DNA from: an uncultured Eubacteriales bacterium
GTDB lineage: Bacteria; Bacillota; Clostridia; Christensenellales; CAG-138
Direction of reading: 5' to 3'
NCBI GenBank assembly: GCA_900550525.1
Contig: URSN01000029.1
Coordinates: forward strand, 1-18,304
DNA: 18,304 nucleotides
Every line of letters starts with the position of its first letter. Positions within the stretch are counted from its first letter, which is position 1. Under the pieces are notes generated by a model. It made no database searches, had not been told where the DNA came from, and worked only from the letters and a program-made list of their open reading frames with translations. Made by a program: the position numbers and the translations under genes. Shown here piece after piece: positions 7,861 through 15,428 of the stretch.

Positions 7861-7894
7861 AAAAAGACCCGTCCAACGGCCGTTGGGCGGGTCT
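7861..7894 (-). terminator. Intrinsic terminator of the glycan operon (hairpin shared by converging genes)
   Basis: A 13-bp stem (7865-7877 with 7882-7894, one G-T wobble) closes a GGCC loop. Read on the minus strand it is followed by TTTTTC, a good U-tract, so it should end the operon that finishes at 7923. On the plus strand the hairpin is followed by ATACCG with no U-tract, so stopping of the dnaX-recR-DUF3842 transcript here would be weaker. Confidence 0.88.
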
Positions 7895-7922
7895 ATACCG
7901 TTGCAGGGCGGCGGCGCGCGTC

Positions 7923-8795
7923 CTACGCCGCGACGGTGAGGGCCCAGCCGTATGTGCCGGTCTCCCCTGGCGCAAGGGACAGCAGCGACGGCTGCGCGGC
8001 CAGATCCTCGATCACGCCGCTGCGGGCCGGCAGCGAATACCACGGCTCCACGCAGAGGAACGGCGCGTCGCTCCTGGCCGTCTGCCACAGCCCCACATAC
8101 GGCACGCCGGGATAGGAGACGGTCACGGCGTGCGGATCGCCCGGCGCGTAGAGGGTCAGCGAATCGGCCATGCCGGTGAGCACCACCGCGTCGATGTCGA
8201 ACAGGTCGCGCCTGAGCGGCAGAATCCGCCCCTGCTCGAGCGGGAACGGCTCGGTCTGCCCGCTCAGCAGCAGATCCTCGCCCAGCACGATGCGCCGCGG
8301 CGCGCACGGCGCGCCGAACACGACCCGATAGTCCTCAAAGCGCAGCCCGTCCGCAAGGGGCAGCCGGATGGCGGGATGCCCGCCAAGCCCGAAATACATC
8401 CGCCCCGATCCGCGGTTTTCCACCTCCAGGGCGGTCGAAAGCGTCCGGCCCTCGAGCGTGTGCCGCACGCGAAGCAAAAAGCGGAAGGGGAAGCAGGCGC
8501 GCGTCTGCTCGCTGTCCTCGAGCGTCAGGGCGACCGAGACGGCCGACTGCTCCTCCACGGCGAACTCGCTCTGCGACGCAAAGCCGTGCAGCGACAGGCG
8601 GTACTCCCGGCCGTCAAACGTGCAGCGCCCCTGCGCCAGCCGTCCCACGTAGGGGAACAGGATGGGCGCGCTGTACGCCCAGTAGCGCGCGTCGCTCTTC
8701 CAGATGTATTCCGTGCCGCCGCCGCTGAGCGCAAGCAGCTCCGCGCCGCGCGGCGAAACGGCGGCGCGCAGCAGTCCGTTGTCAAGCTGGATCAT
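7923..8795 (-). CDS. Aldose 1-epimerase family protein (LacX-like galactose mutarotase fold)
   Basis: A 290-residue cytoplasmic sugar mutarotase-type protein that interconverts the alpha and beta anomers of a free aldose or related sugar. Motifs match the LacX branch: HGFASQSEF with His70, YFGLGGHPAIRLPL with His140, and LCVEPWYSLPAR with the candidate catalytic Glu250. The ATG at 8793-8795 is chosen because GGAGG lies about 6 bases upstream and the protein then starts directly with the beta-sandwich (MIQLDNGLLRAAVSPRGAEL); the frame runs open further upstream without domain content. The stop is TAG, another ordinary use of TAG here. It is the last gene of the operon, 104 bases after the Asp-box gene, with hairpins in that gap and a terminator 29 bases beyond its stop. 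Confidence 0.88.
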   Translation of the reverse strand: MIQLDNGLLRAAVSPRGAELLALSGGGTEYIWKSDARYWAYSAPILFPYVGRLAQGRCTFDGREYRLSLHGFASQSEFAVEEQSAVSVALTLEDSEQTRACFPFRFLLRVRHTLEGRTLSTALEVENRGSGRMYFGLGGHPAIRLPLADGLRFEDYRVVFGAPCAPRRIVLGEDLLLSGQTEPFPLEQGRILPLRRDLFDIDAVVLTGMADSLTLYAPGDPHAVTVSYPGVPYVGLWQTARSDAPFLCVEPWYSLPARSGVIEDLAAQPSLLSLAPGETGTYGWALTVAA

Positions 8796-8827
8796 TCCAT
8801 TCCTCCAGATAGCGTTCCTTTTCCTTC

Positions 8828-8899
8828 GCCGCAGCGCCTGCGGCATGGGGCGCGCCCCGCTGCCTGCGCCGCGTGCGCGGCGGCCGTCCGGGCGGACGG
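8828..8899 (-). repeat. Cluster of GC-rich hairpins between the Asp-box gene and the epimerase gene
   Basis: Four perfect inverted repeats lie in 72 bases: 8828-8844 (7-bp stem, 3-base loop), 8847-8858 (the palindrome GGGGCGCGCCCC), 8868-8881 (5-bp stem, 4-base loop) and 8884-8899 (7-bp stem, 2-base loop). The last ends one base before the Asp-box stop codon. There is no T-run, so this is more likely an mRNA processing, stability or attenuation element than a full terminator. Confidence 0.5.
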
Positions 8900-9946
8900 T
8901 CAGCGCGACAGCTCGAGCACCAGGTGCTCGATGGCGGTATGGCGGTGCATGTAGACCACGTTCAGGCGGCCGTCGCGGTCAAAGCACATCGCCGGCTGGC
9001 ACTTGTTGCCCGGCGCGGGGGCAAGCTCCACGACGTTCTCCCAGGTCCGGCCCTCGTCGTGGCTGGCGGCCAGCGTGAGCGGGCTGCGCTCGTGCCAGTC
9101 CGTCTCGGGCGTGTCGTTGTAGGCCATGAGGATGGTGCGCTCGTCGTAGCTGACCACGTCGATCTTCGACTCGTTGTTCAAAATGCCGGAGGGCACGGGC
9201 TTTGTCCAGGTGCGGCCGCCATCGCGGCTCTCCGCCGTGTACGAGGGCAGCGACCGGTTGCCCGCCGTGCCCCAGCCCGTATTGCCCGGGCAGGTGCGCG
9301 TGAACAGGCGCAGCGTCCCGTCCGGCCGCAGGCACAGCGCCGGCTCGCGGATGAGGTTCCCGTCCTCGGCATAGAGCAGCGCGCCGGGCTCGAACGTCTC
9401 GCCATCGTCGTGGCTGAGATAGATGCGCACGGCGCCGAAATACTTATCCTTGAGCTCGCTGCTGGTGGAGGCGAACACGATCGTCCCGTCCGGCAGCAGC
9501 ACGCTGTCGTTGCTGGCGTGGCCGCTCTGGATGTGCGCCGGGCGCGCCGGCTGCCAGGTGCGGCCGCCGTCGAGCGTCTTGCGCGTCCACAGCTCGTCGC
9601 GGCCGTTGCACCAGGTGAGGAAGTTCACCTCCGTGTCGAGGAACTTGGCAAAGAGCAGGATGATCTCGCCGCGGCGGTTCTTGATCCACACCGGGTCGTG
9701 GCAGCAGTAGCGGATGTCGCAGCCGACCGCATCCGGCTCCGACCAGCGCTCCGCGCCCGGTTCGAGCACGGAGACCCAGTCCTTGGCGTCGCGCCCCATC
9801 GGGTCGCCGTTCCATTGCAGAAAGCCGCCGTTCCACACGGCCAGCAGGTTCCCGTTGTCGGCAAGGGTCAGGCTCGGCATGTGGTAGCACTGCCGCTCGT
9901 CGAACCATTCGACGACCCACTTGCGCTCGACGATCTTCGCTTTCAT
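8900..9946 (-). CDS. BNR/Asp-box repeat protein, sialidase-like fold
   Basis: A 348-residue six-bladed beta-propeller protein of the sialidase superfamily (BNR_2-like). Four Asp boxes of the form S/T-x-D-x-G-x-T-W/F are visible: TLDGGRTW (124-131), SHDDGETF (178-185), SRDGGRTW (240-247) and SHDEGRTW (295-302). No signal peptide is seen, so it should act in the cytoplasm. The N-terminal position where true sialidases have the FRIP arginine reads CYHMPSL, with His22 in place of Arg, so classical sialidase activity is not supported and another glycosidase or glycan-binding role is possible. The start ATG at 9944-9946 overlaps the stop of the preceding gene (ATGA) and has GGAGG 7 bases upstream. 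It should be co-translated with the glycosidase-like gene. Confidence 0.82.
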   Translation of the reverse strand: MKAKIVERKWVVEWFDERQCYHMPSLTLADNGNLLAVWNGGFLQWNGDPMGRDAKDWVSVLEPGAERWSEPDAVGCDIRYCCHDPVWIKNRRGEIILLFAKFLDTEVNFLTWCNGRDELWTRKTLDGGRTWQPARPAHIQSGHASNDSVLLPDGTIVFASTSSELKDKYFGAVRIYLSHDDGETFEPGALLYAEDGNLIREPALCLRPDGTLRLFTRTCPGNTGWGTAGNRSLPSYTAESRDGGRTWTKPVPSGILNNESKIDVVSYDERTILMAYNDTPETDWHERSPLTLAASHDEGRTWENVVELAPAPGNKCQPAMCFDRDGRLNVVYMHRHTAIEHLVLELSR

Positions 9947-12018
9947 CTGGCATCCTCCGTTTGCATTGTCGTTTCTTCCAAAATGAGCAGCACGCTCTCC
10001 ATCGGCGCGACCGACAGCGGCAGCGTGCAGTTTCCGCCGCGCACCTCGGCCAAAAAGGCGTGCTCCTGTCCGTCCGAGGGCAGGGCGGTGACGCGCAGCG
10101 CGCGATCCGGCCCGCCCACGCGCAGGCGCACGCGCTCCGCCGTATCCAGCGCGCCGTTGACCAGGTACAGGCAGAGCGACCCGGCATCGCCGTCCATGCA
10201 ATAGGGCGTAAGATACGGCGCGTCCAGCACCATGGGCGCGTCCAGCCTGCCGGAGGCGGCGAGCGCGTGCTGCACGATCTGCTGCCGCACGTCGTTGAGC
10301 AGCATGGGCGGGATGTCCTGCGGGCTGGCGAAGCGGCCGAACGGGTACACGAACACGCGCCCGTCCACCACCGTCTCGCACGGGCCGCGGTCGCGCCGGA
10401 ACGAATCGAAAAAGCGGGTGTACTGCCGCACCTCCGCCGCCGGCAGGTAATCGGCCAGCAGCGCGTCCGACGCGGAGATGACGGCGCTGGCGCGCGCCCG
10501 CTCCACGCCCGTATAGCGGCGGCCGTCCACGGCCTGCTCGAACGTATACTCGCCCGTGTCCTGCCGCATCCAGCGCGCGGCGGCGACGCCCGCCAGGCAG
10601 CCGAGGCCGAGCGAGAGGAGCGTATCCAGCGCGTCGCCGTTGAGCAGGACGAAATTGTCCGCAAACAGCCGCTCGATCGCATCCGCATCGAGGCAGCGCA
10701 GATACTGGCCCGACACGGCGACCACGCCGCGTGATGCGGCCGGGTCCGTCGCATAATAGAACGGCACGCCCATGGCGGGCAGCAGCCCGGCCCAGAACAC
10801 CTCGTGCGGGTAGAGCTCCTCGAGCGAGCGGCCCTCGCGCGTGTGCAGGCGGTAGGCCGCGTCCGGATCGGTCAGCACGCACACGCCGCGCCGCGGGCGC
10901 GAGAACACGCCCATGCCGTTGAGCCGGTTGAGATAGCCCTTGACCGCGCGCAGCATGTCCTGATACCCGTCCGCAAAGATAATGCCGCGGCCGTTGAGGT
11001 CGAACAGGTCGATGGTCATGCCCGCCACGTCCAGCGCCAGCGCGCTGAGCAGCTGGAAGCGCGTGAAGCGGCGGGACTTGGAAAAGCGCGAATACGGATA
11101 GTTCTCCAGCTCCGGATAGACCAGCGTGTCCGCGCTCAGCAGCGCGCGGTTGTGCATGGACACCATGTGGAACGCCTGCAGGTATTTCGACGGGGCCAGC
11201 TCCTGATAGGCCGGCAGGTGGATGCGGCTCACGGGCCGGTTTCCCCCGGCGAAGATGCCCAGCAGGCGCTGCCAGTCCCGCCCCTCGGCGGCGTGCACAT
11301 AGGGCACGCTGCTCATCAGGCCGATCTTCACCTGCTGGTCCACCGCGTGCACGGCCTGCGCGATGGCCTCCGCCGCGCCCTCCATGCTCTCGCGGCACAC
11401 GTCCAGCCAGATCCTGCGGTACGGGTGCGGCGCGCCGGGGCGCAGCACGCCGGCAAGGAACGCCTCGCGCGTGAGCGTCTCGCCCGCGGGCAGGCCCGCG
11501 CGCTCGCAATAGCGGCGCATGTGCCCGTCGCAGAAGCACCCGCCCCACGCAAGCGGGGCATGGTTGTGCAGGCGGAAATCATCCTCCACCCAGACCGTGT
11601 CCGGGTGGAGCGCCGCATAGCGGGCGTAGACGCCGCCGATGTAGCGCCGCCATGCGCCGCTCTCCGGGCACACGCACAGCGACGCGGCGCGGCCCTCCGG
11701 GTCCACCATGAGCGTAAAATCCTGCCCGTCGCGCAGCGATTTGCCAAGGTCGGCGTGCATGAGCGAATGCCAGTGGTTGACCGACAGCGTAACGCCGCGC
11801 GCGGCGAGCAGCGGCCCCAGCCGCTCGAGCAGGCGCAGGTAGACGGCCTGCTCGCGCTCGTCCTGATGGCCGGTGTTGAGCTCCTGCACATTGACGAACA
11901 CCATCACGTCGTCCACAAGCGCCTCGCTGCAAAAGCGCAGCAGGCTCTGCGTCTCCGTCTCGTCGTTAAAGCCCGGGTCGCAGCAGAAGCGGAAGCAATA
12001 GCGGAACGCGTCCTGCAT
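9943..12018 (-). CDS. Glycoside hydrolase-like TIM-barrel protein, family not recognised
   Basis: A 691-residue protein with no signal peptide. I do not recognise a named family. The first half (about 1-370) reads like a (beta/alpha)8 barrel of a retaining clan-A glycosidase. WVEDDFRLHNH (143-153) would supply an acidic acid/base candidate (Glu145), and YPELENYPYSRFSKS (301-315) recalls the nucleophile loop of GH42-like enzymes (Glu303 or Glu305). CFCDGHMRRYCERAG (161-175) carries clustered cysteines. The middle (about 375-490) resembles a flavodoxin-like or beta-galactosidase trimerisation-type domain, and the last 150 residues a beta-sandwich. The ATG at 12016-12018 has GAGGG upstream and follows a TGA by 8 bases. 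Its stop overlaps the next start. Function is inferred from motifs and operon context only. Confidence 0.72.
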   Translation of the reverse strand: MQDAFRYCFRFCCDPGFNDETETQSLLRFCSEALVDDVMVFVNVQELNTGHQDEREQAVYLRLLERLGPLLAARGVTLSVNHWHSLMHADLGKSLRDGQDFTLMVDPEGRAASLCVCPESGAWRRYIGGVYARYAALHPDTVWVEDDFRLHNHAPLAWGGCFCDGHMRRYCERAGLPAGETLTREAFLAGVLRPGAPHPYRRIWLDVCRESMEGAAEAIAQAVHAVDQQVKIGLMSSVPYVHAAEGRDWQRLLGIFAGGNRPVSRIHLPAYQELAPSKYLQAFHMVSMHNRALLSADTLVYPELENYPYSRFSKSRRFTRFQLLSALALDVAGMTIDLFDLNGRGIIFADGYQDMLRAVKGYLNRLNGMGVFSRPRRGVCVLTDPDAAYRLHTREGRSLEELYPHEVFWAGLLPAMGVPFYYATDPAASRGVVAVSGQYLRCLDADAIERLFADNFVLLNGDALDTLLSLGLGCLAGVAAARWMRQDTGEYTFEQAVDGRRYTGVERARASAVISASDALLADYLPAAEVRQYTRFFDSFRRDRGPCETVVDGRVFVYPFGRFASPQDIPPMLLNDVRQQIVQHALAASGRLDAPMVLDAPYLTPYCMDGDAGSLCLYLVNGALDTAERVRLRVGGPDRALRVTALPSDGQEHAFLAEVRGGNCTLPLSVAPMESVLLILEETTMQTEDAR

Positions 12019-12026
12019 AGCGGCCC

Positions 12027-13454
12027 TCACTCGTCCCGGATGGGCAGGCCGTAAAAGCCCAGCATGGGCAGGCGCATGCAGTCCCAGGGCACCTGCTCGC
12101 CGGGGTTGGCGCGCCACGCGCCGTGCAGCGCCGCGTCCTAGCCGAGCGGGCGGCCGAACGAGAGCAGGAAGCAGTCGCGCCGCGCCACGTAAGCGGCGGG
12201 AAGGACGAGCCCCTCCCCGACCACGGCGTCAAAGGGCAGGAGCGAAGCGGGCTGCTCGTAGCAGTTGAGCCAGTTGTAGACGCGCTCAAAGAGCAACTCC
12301 ACCCGGTCGGGCCCGCGGCGCACGGCGCGCACGATCTCCGGCGCGCGCCACTCGAGCGCGCGGCCATAGAGCTCCGCAAGCGCGCAGCGCGCGGCCCGCT
12401 CGCCGATGACGAGGTTGCCGCTTGCCGCGTTGTGGATGAAGTCGTACATGGCCACGTCAAGGCTCGGCAGCGTGTACACGCCCGGCAGGGCGTACATCGC
12501 GTCGCGCTGGGCCTGCCGCACCATGCCCCACTGGCGGTCCACCGCCTCGCCGCAGGGGGTGTACATGCGGTTGATCTGGAACGTGATGAACGGCAACGCG
12601 GGCGCGCCGAGCCGCTCGCGCACGTCCGACACGAACGAGGCAAAGCGCGCGGCATACGTATCGCCGCCGCCTTCAAATCCCTCCGCCTCGCCCTGATACC
12701 AGAGCACGGCCCGCGGGCGCAGCCGGTACGCGTCCAGCAGTTCGAGCATGTTGTATAGCAGCGCGCCGTTTTCATCCGCGTTCCACCAGCGCAGCGGCGC
12801 GCCGCCGTAGGCGGCCATCACAAGGCCGATGGGGTAGCCGAGCTCGCGCTTCAAAATCTTTGCAAAATGCAGCCAGGGCGTATGGCCCGGGTTGTGGTTC
12901 TCATAATGGCCGGTATAGACCGCGCCCGTCGTCTCCCCAAGCGGGTGGGTGGCGAGGTCCCAGCGGCCGCTGTTGCGCAGCAGGTGCACGCCCAGCTCCG
13001 GCGGATCGTCCACCGGGTCCTTGGCGCGGCCCGCGGCGTTGCTCTGCCCCGCGACGACGAACACATCCCCCACGCCGATGTTGTGCACCATGTCCCCCCG
13101 CGTGCAGGAGAGGCCGTCCCAGCCCTCGTACTCCATGTACGTCTCGATGCGGTAGAGCCCGCCCGCCGGTACGGCGGGGAACTCGACCTCCCATGCGCCG
13201 CCGTCGAGCACGCGGCAATCCGTCCACGGGATCACGCTGTCGCCGCTGCTCTCACGCGCGATGCGCGCTTTGACCGTCACGCGGCCCTTTTGCACATCGG
13301 CAAACGTCAGCGGCAGCTCCTGGCTGAGCCGCACGCGGCGGTACCGCCCGGTCAGGCGGATGGCCGCCGTACCGCTGCCGTCCTGCTGAAAGATCTGCCA
13401 CGGCGCAGCGCCGCCGGTGATCGTTACGCCAAAGTCTGCTGCCTGTTCCCTCAT
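12027..13454 (-). pseudogene. Sialate O-acetylesterase family (SGNH) carbohydrate esterase, interrupted by an in-frame amber codon
   Basis: The SASA-family esterase should remove O-acetyl groups from imported sugars. The first 438 residues carry the SGNH blocks: VVAGQSNAAGR with nucleophile Ser138, WYQGEAEG (252-259), and DFIHNAASGNLVIG with Asp338 and His341. There is no signal peptide, so it should be cytoplasmic. An in-frame TAG (12138-12140) ends this part, but the same frame then stays open for 36 codons (including HGAWRANP and RLPMLGFYGLPI) to a TGA at 12027-12029. That second stop is 8 bases before the next gene, which is normal operon spacing. All catalytic residues precede the amber, so the shortened protein could still work. 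The start ATG at 13452-13454 has AGGAGG upstream. The interruption could be a nonsense mutation, a base error or readthrough. Confidence 0.8.
12138..12140 (-). other. In-frame TAG inside the acetylesterase gene
   Basis: Codon 439 of the esterase is TAG. The 36 codons beyond it keep the frame and give a plausible protein tail, and the next stop restores tight spacing to the following gene. TAG is used as an ordinary stop by dnaX and by the epimerase gene in this window, so general reassignment of TAG is unlikely. Confidence 0.75.
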
Positions 13455-13492
13455 GCTGCCCTCCTGTCGCGCGCCCTGTTGCGCGCACCGCT

Positions 13493-13521
13493 ATCATACC
13501 ACATCGCCGCGCCGCGCTCCA
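13493..13521 (-). promoter_or_regulatory. Possible internal promoter before the acetylesterase gene
   Basis: On the minus strand TATGAT (13498-13493) is directly preceded by TGG, an extended -10, the same arrangement as at dnaX. The -35 position at 17-base spacing reads TGGAGC, a weak match. It sits about 40 bases upstream of the esterase ATG and downstream of the hairpins that follow the binding-protein gene. It could allow the enzyme genes to be expressed apart from the transporter genes. Confidence 0.45.
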
Positions 13522-13556
13522 CCCCCGAAAAACGGGTGCGGCGGGCGTAACCGGAA

Positions 13557-13608
13557 GGCGCCCCGCCCCCTGCGGGGCGGGGCGCCGGAGGCGGCGCAGC
13601 CGCGCCGC
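13557..13608 (-). terminator. Two tandem hairpins after the binding-protein gene (attenuator or mRNA-stabiliser candidate)
   Basis: Hairpin one, nearest the binding-protein stop, is 13591-13608 (7-bp stem GCGGCGC/GCGCCGC, 4-base loop). Hairpin two is 13557-13586 with a perfect 13-bp all-GC stem and a CTGC loop. Reading on the minus strand, what follows is CTTCCGG and not a T-run, so full termination is doubtful. Such hairpins after a binding-protein gene often protect its mRNA and lower expression of downstream genes. Confidence 0.6.
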
Positions 13609-13623
13609 AGTCAGTCAGTCCGC

Positions 13624-15369
13624 TCAGGCAACGCCGTCGCGCGCGGCGGCAACGGCCTCGTTGAGCATGGTCTCGAGCTCGGCGGCGCCGGCCGCTTCAT
13701 ACTCGGCCACGTAATCCGGCCAGGCCTCCTCCACGTCGAGCTGGCCGCCCATCATCTGGGTGAGGTACTGGTTGGTGATGTCCGCAAGGCGGTTGCGCAG
13801 CTCGTTGGCCTCCTCCGGCAGAGTGACCAATCCATAATACGCCGGCAGTTCCTCAACGGCCTCGTCCACATAGCCGGAAATGACACCACGGGCATAGGTC
13901 AGCAGCTCCTGATCCTCCTCGGTCGCCCAGTGGTCACTGTTGTTGATCGGGTTGGTGACGGCGGTCCACCAGTCGTTGTTGGTGAAGTCCACCTCGTACT
14001 CGCTGGCGCTGAACAGCATGCTGAACCAGACGTACTTGCAGCGGCCATCGCCGTAGCCGTAAGGCGCAGTTGCAGCTTCCCAGTAATCAGCGCCCTGATC
14101 CTCGCGGAACTCATAGTTGGTGGTGTTGTGCAGCAGGTCCTGGCCCTCCTGGCTGGCGAGGAACTCGACCAGGTCGAGCACGCGGTCCGGATACTCGCAG
14201 GAGGTCGGGATGAAGTGGTGCGCACCCATCGAGGCGGAGACCATATAGGTCGTGCCGTAGTTGCCGTCGCTCGTGAGCGCGACGCCCAGCGCCAGATCGG
14301 ACAGCTCCGCATCCGCATGGACGCCCTTCCACGCATTGGACTTGAAGAAATCCTTGAACTGGTCGGGATAGCCAAAACCGAAGTTTACGGCGCCGAGCTT
14401 GCCCATGGCAAAATCGGCATATGCATCGTCAAAGTCGCCCTTGACGCCGATGCCGTTGTCAATACCGCCGGCGGCGTACATCTCGGCCAGCTGCTTGACG
14501 ACCTCCTTGGCCTCGTCGCTCGTGGTGGCCAGCGTCCAGACCTCATCGGTGCCGAGAGTGCCGGAGACGGTGAAGCCGTTCCAAAGCTCGCCCTTCGGCG
14601 CGAGGATGGTCGTGCCCTGCGGCGCGGCGATGGTCTTGTCGATCTCGTTCCAGTTGGTCAGCTTGTCGTTGCGCGGCCACCAGCCGACATAGCCTGCCTC
14701 CGCCGCGGCGGACGTGAAGGCGATGAACTCCTCGACCGTCTGGGGCACCTTGCCCTCGTTCACCTCGTCAAGGATGGCCTGGTTGTACACCGGCACGCCG
14801 GCAAAGCTCGGGCTTGACAGAGCAGCAATGCCGTAGATGGCGTAGGCCGCCTCCGGATCGCCGGAATACAGCTCGTTGTACATTTTGTACTCGTCGCTGT
14901 TCATGATCTTGTACAGCGTCGGGTAACGCTCCGGCTCGGCGTTGACGATCTCGCTGAGGTTCCAGATGAGGTCCTCCTCGATATACTGCATGAGCTTATC
15001 GGCCTCGCCAAAGGTGCCGGTCAGCTCCGCCGCATTGCCGGCGAACAGCTCGGTCTGCATACGGTCGACAAAGCCGTCCGTACCGGTATCATACACGAGC
15101 TCGATGTTCACGGCTTCCTCGATCGCCTGGCGGATGGGGTCGTTCTCAAACCCTTCCTGGTCGTCAAGGTTGTTGCCAAACTGCGTAAAGCGGATGGTCA
15201 CCTTCTCGCGGTCCGCGTTGGTCAGCGGCGCCTCCGGTTCGTCCGGCGTGTCCGCGCCCGGCGCGGCGGTCGGCTCGTCCGGCTCGTCGGCGGGCTGCTG
15301 CGTGGTGCAGCCGGCAAACACGCTGACAGCCAGCATCAGGCCCATCAGGATCGCCAAAAGCTTCTTCAT
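13624..15369 (-). CDS. Extracellular solute-binding lipoprotein of a carbohydrate ABC transporter (LplA-like)
   Basis: A 581-residue binding protein anchored to the outer face of the membrane. The signal is clear: MKKLLAILMGLMLAVSVFAG, then the lipobox cysteine Cys21, followed by a flexible acidic and proline-rich spacer (about 22-50). The mature part has family-1 solute-binding features: VTIRFTQFGNNL, a FADRMQTELFAGNA-type segment, GVPVYNQAIL, and aromatic residues that could line a sugar site (GWWPRND, NNDWW). The length suits the large LplA group, which binds oligosaccharides. The ATG at 15367-15369 has GGAGG 7 bases upstream; the longer open frame upstream is discarded because it overlaps the permease gene. 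The two permease genes precede it and hairpins follow it. The bound sugar cannot be named from sequence. Confidence 0.93.
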   Translation of the reverse strand: MKKLLAILMGLMLAVSVFAGCTTQQPADEPDEPTAAPGADTPDEPEAPLTNADREKVTIRFTQFGNNLDDQEGFENDPIRQAIEEAVNIELVYDTGTDGFVDRMQTELFAGNAAELTGTFGEADKLMQYIEEDLIWNLSEIVNAEPERYPTLYKIMNSDEYKMYNELYSGDPEAAYAIYGIAALSSPSFAGVPVYNQAILDEVNEGKVPQTVEEFIAFTSAAAEAGYVGWWPRNDKLTNWNEIDKTIAAPQGTTILAPKGELWNGFTVSGTLGTDEVWTLATTSDEAKEVVKQLAEMYAAGGIDNGIGVKGDFDDAYADFAMGKLGAVNFGFGYPDQFKDFFKSNAWKGVHADAELSDLALGVALTSDGNYGTTYMVSASMGAHHFIPTSCEYPDRVLDLVEFLASQEGQDLLHNTTNYEFREDQGADYWEAATAPYGYGDGRCKYVWFSMLFSASEYEVDFTNNDWWTAVTNPINNSDHWATEEDQELLTYARGVISGYVDEAVEELPAYYGLVTLPEEANELRNRLADITNQYLTQMMGGQLDVEEAWPDYVAEYEAAGAAELETMLNEAVAAARDGVA

Positions 15370-15428
15370 GGTGTTTCCTCCTTTTTTTGTTCTGCCGCCG
15401 CATGCCGGAGCCGGGCGGCAAGCTTCAT

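Noticed and set aside
4549..8307. Very long minus-strand open frame (about 1250 codons) opposite dnaX, ybaB, recR and DUF3842
   Set aside because: It is a GC-rich mirror of well-identified genes, is rich in Arg, Ala and His, has no domain and runs across several gene boundaries. The same holds for long plus-strand frames at 8873-10204, 10804-12054, 13417-14817 and 16659-17372.
12138..12140. General reassignment of TAG to an amino acid in this genome
   Set aside because: dnaX (stop at 6394-6396) and the epimerase gene (stop at 7923-7925) end in TAG at the expected protein ends, with no family-like sequence beyond.
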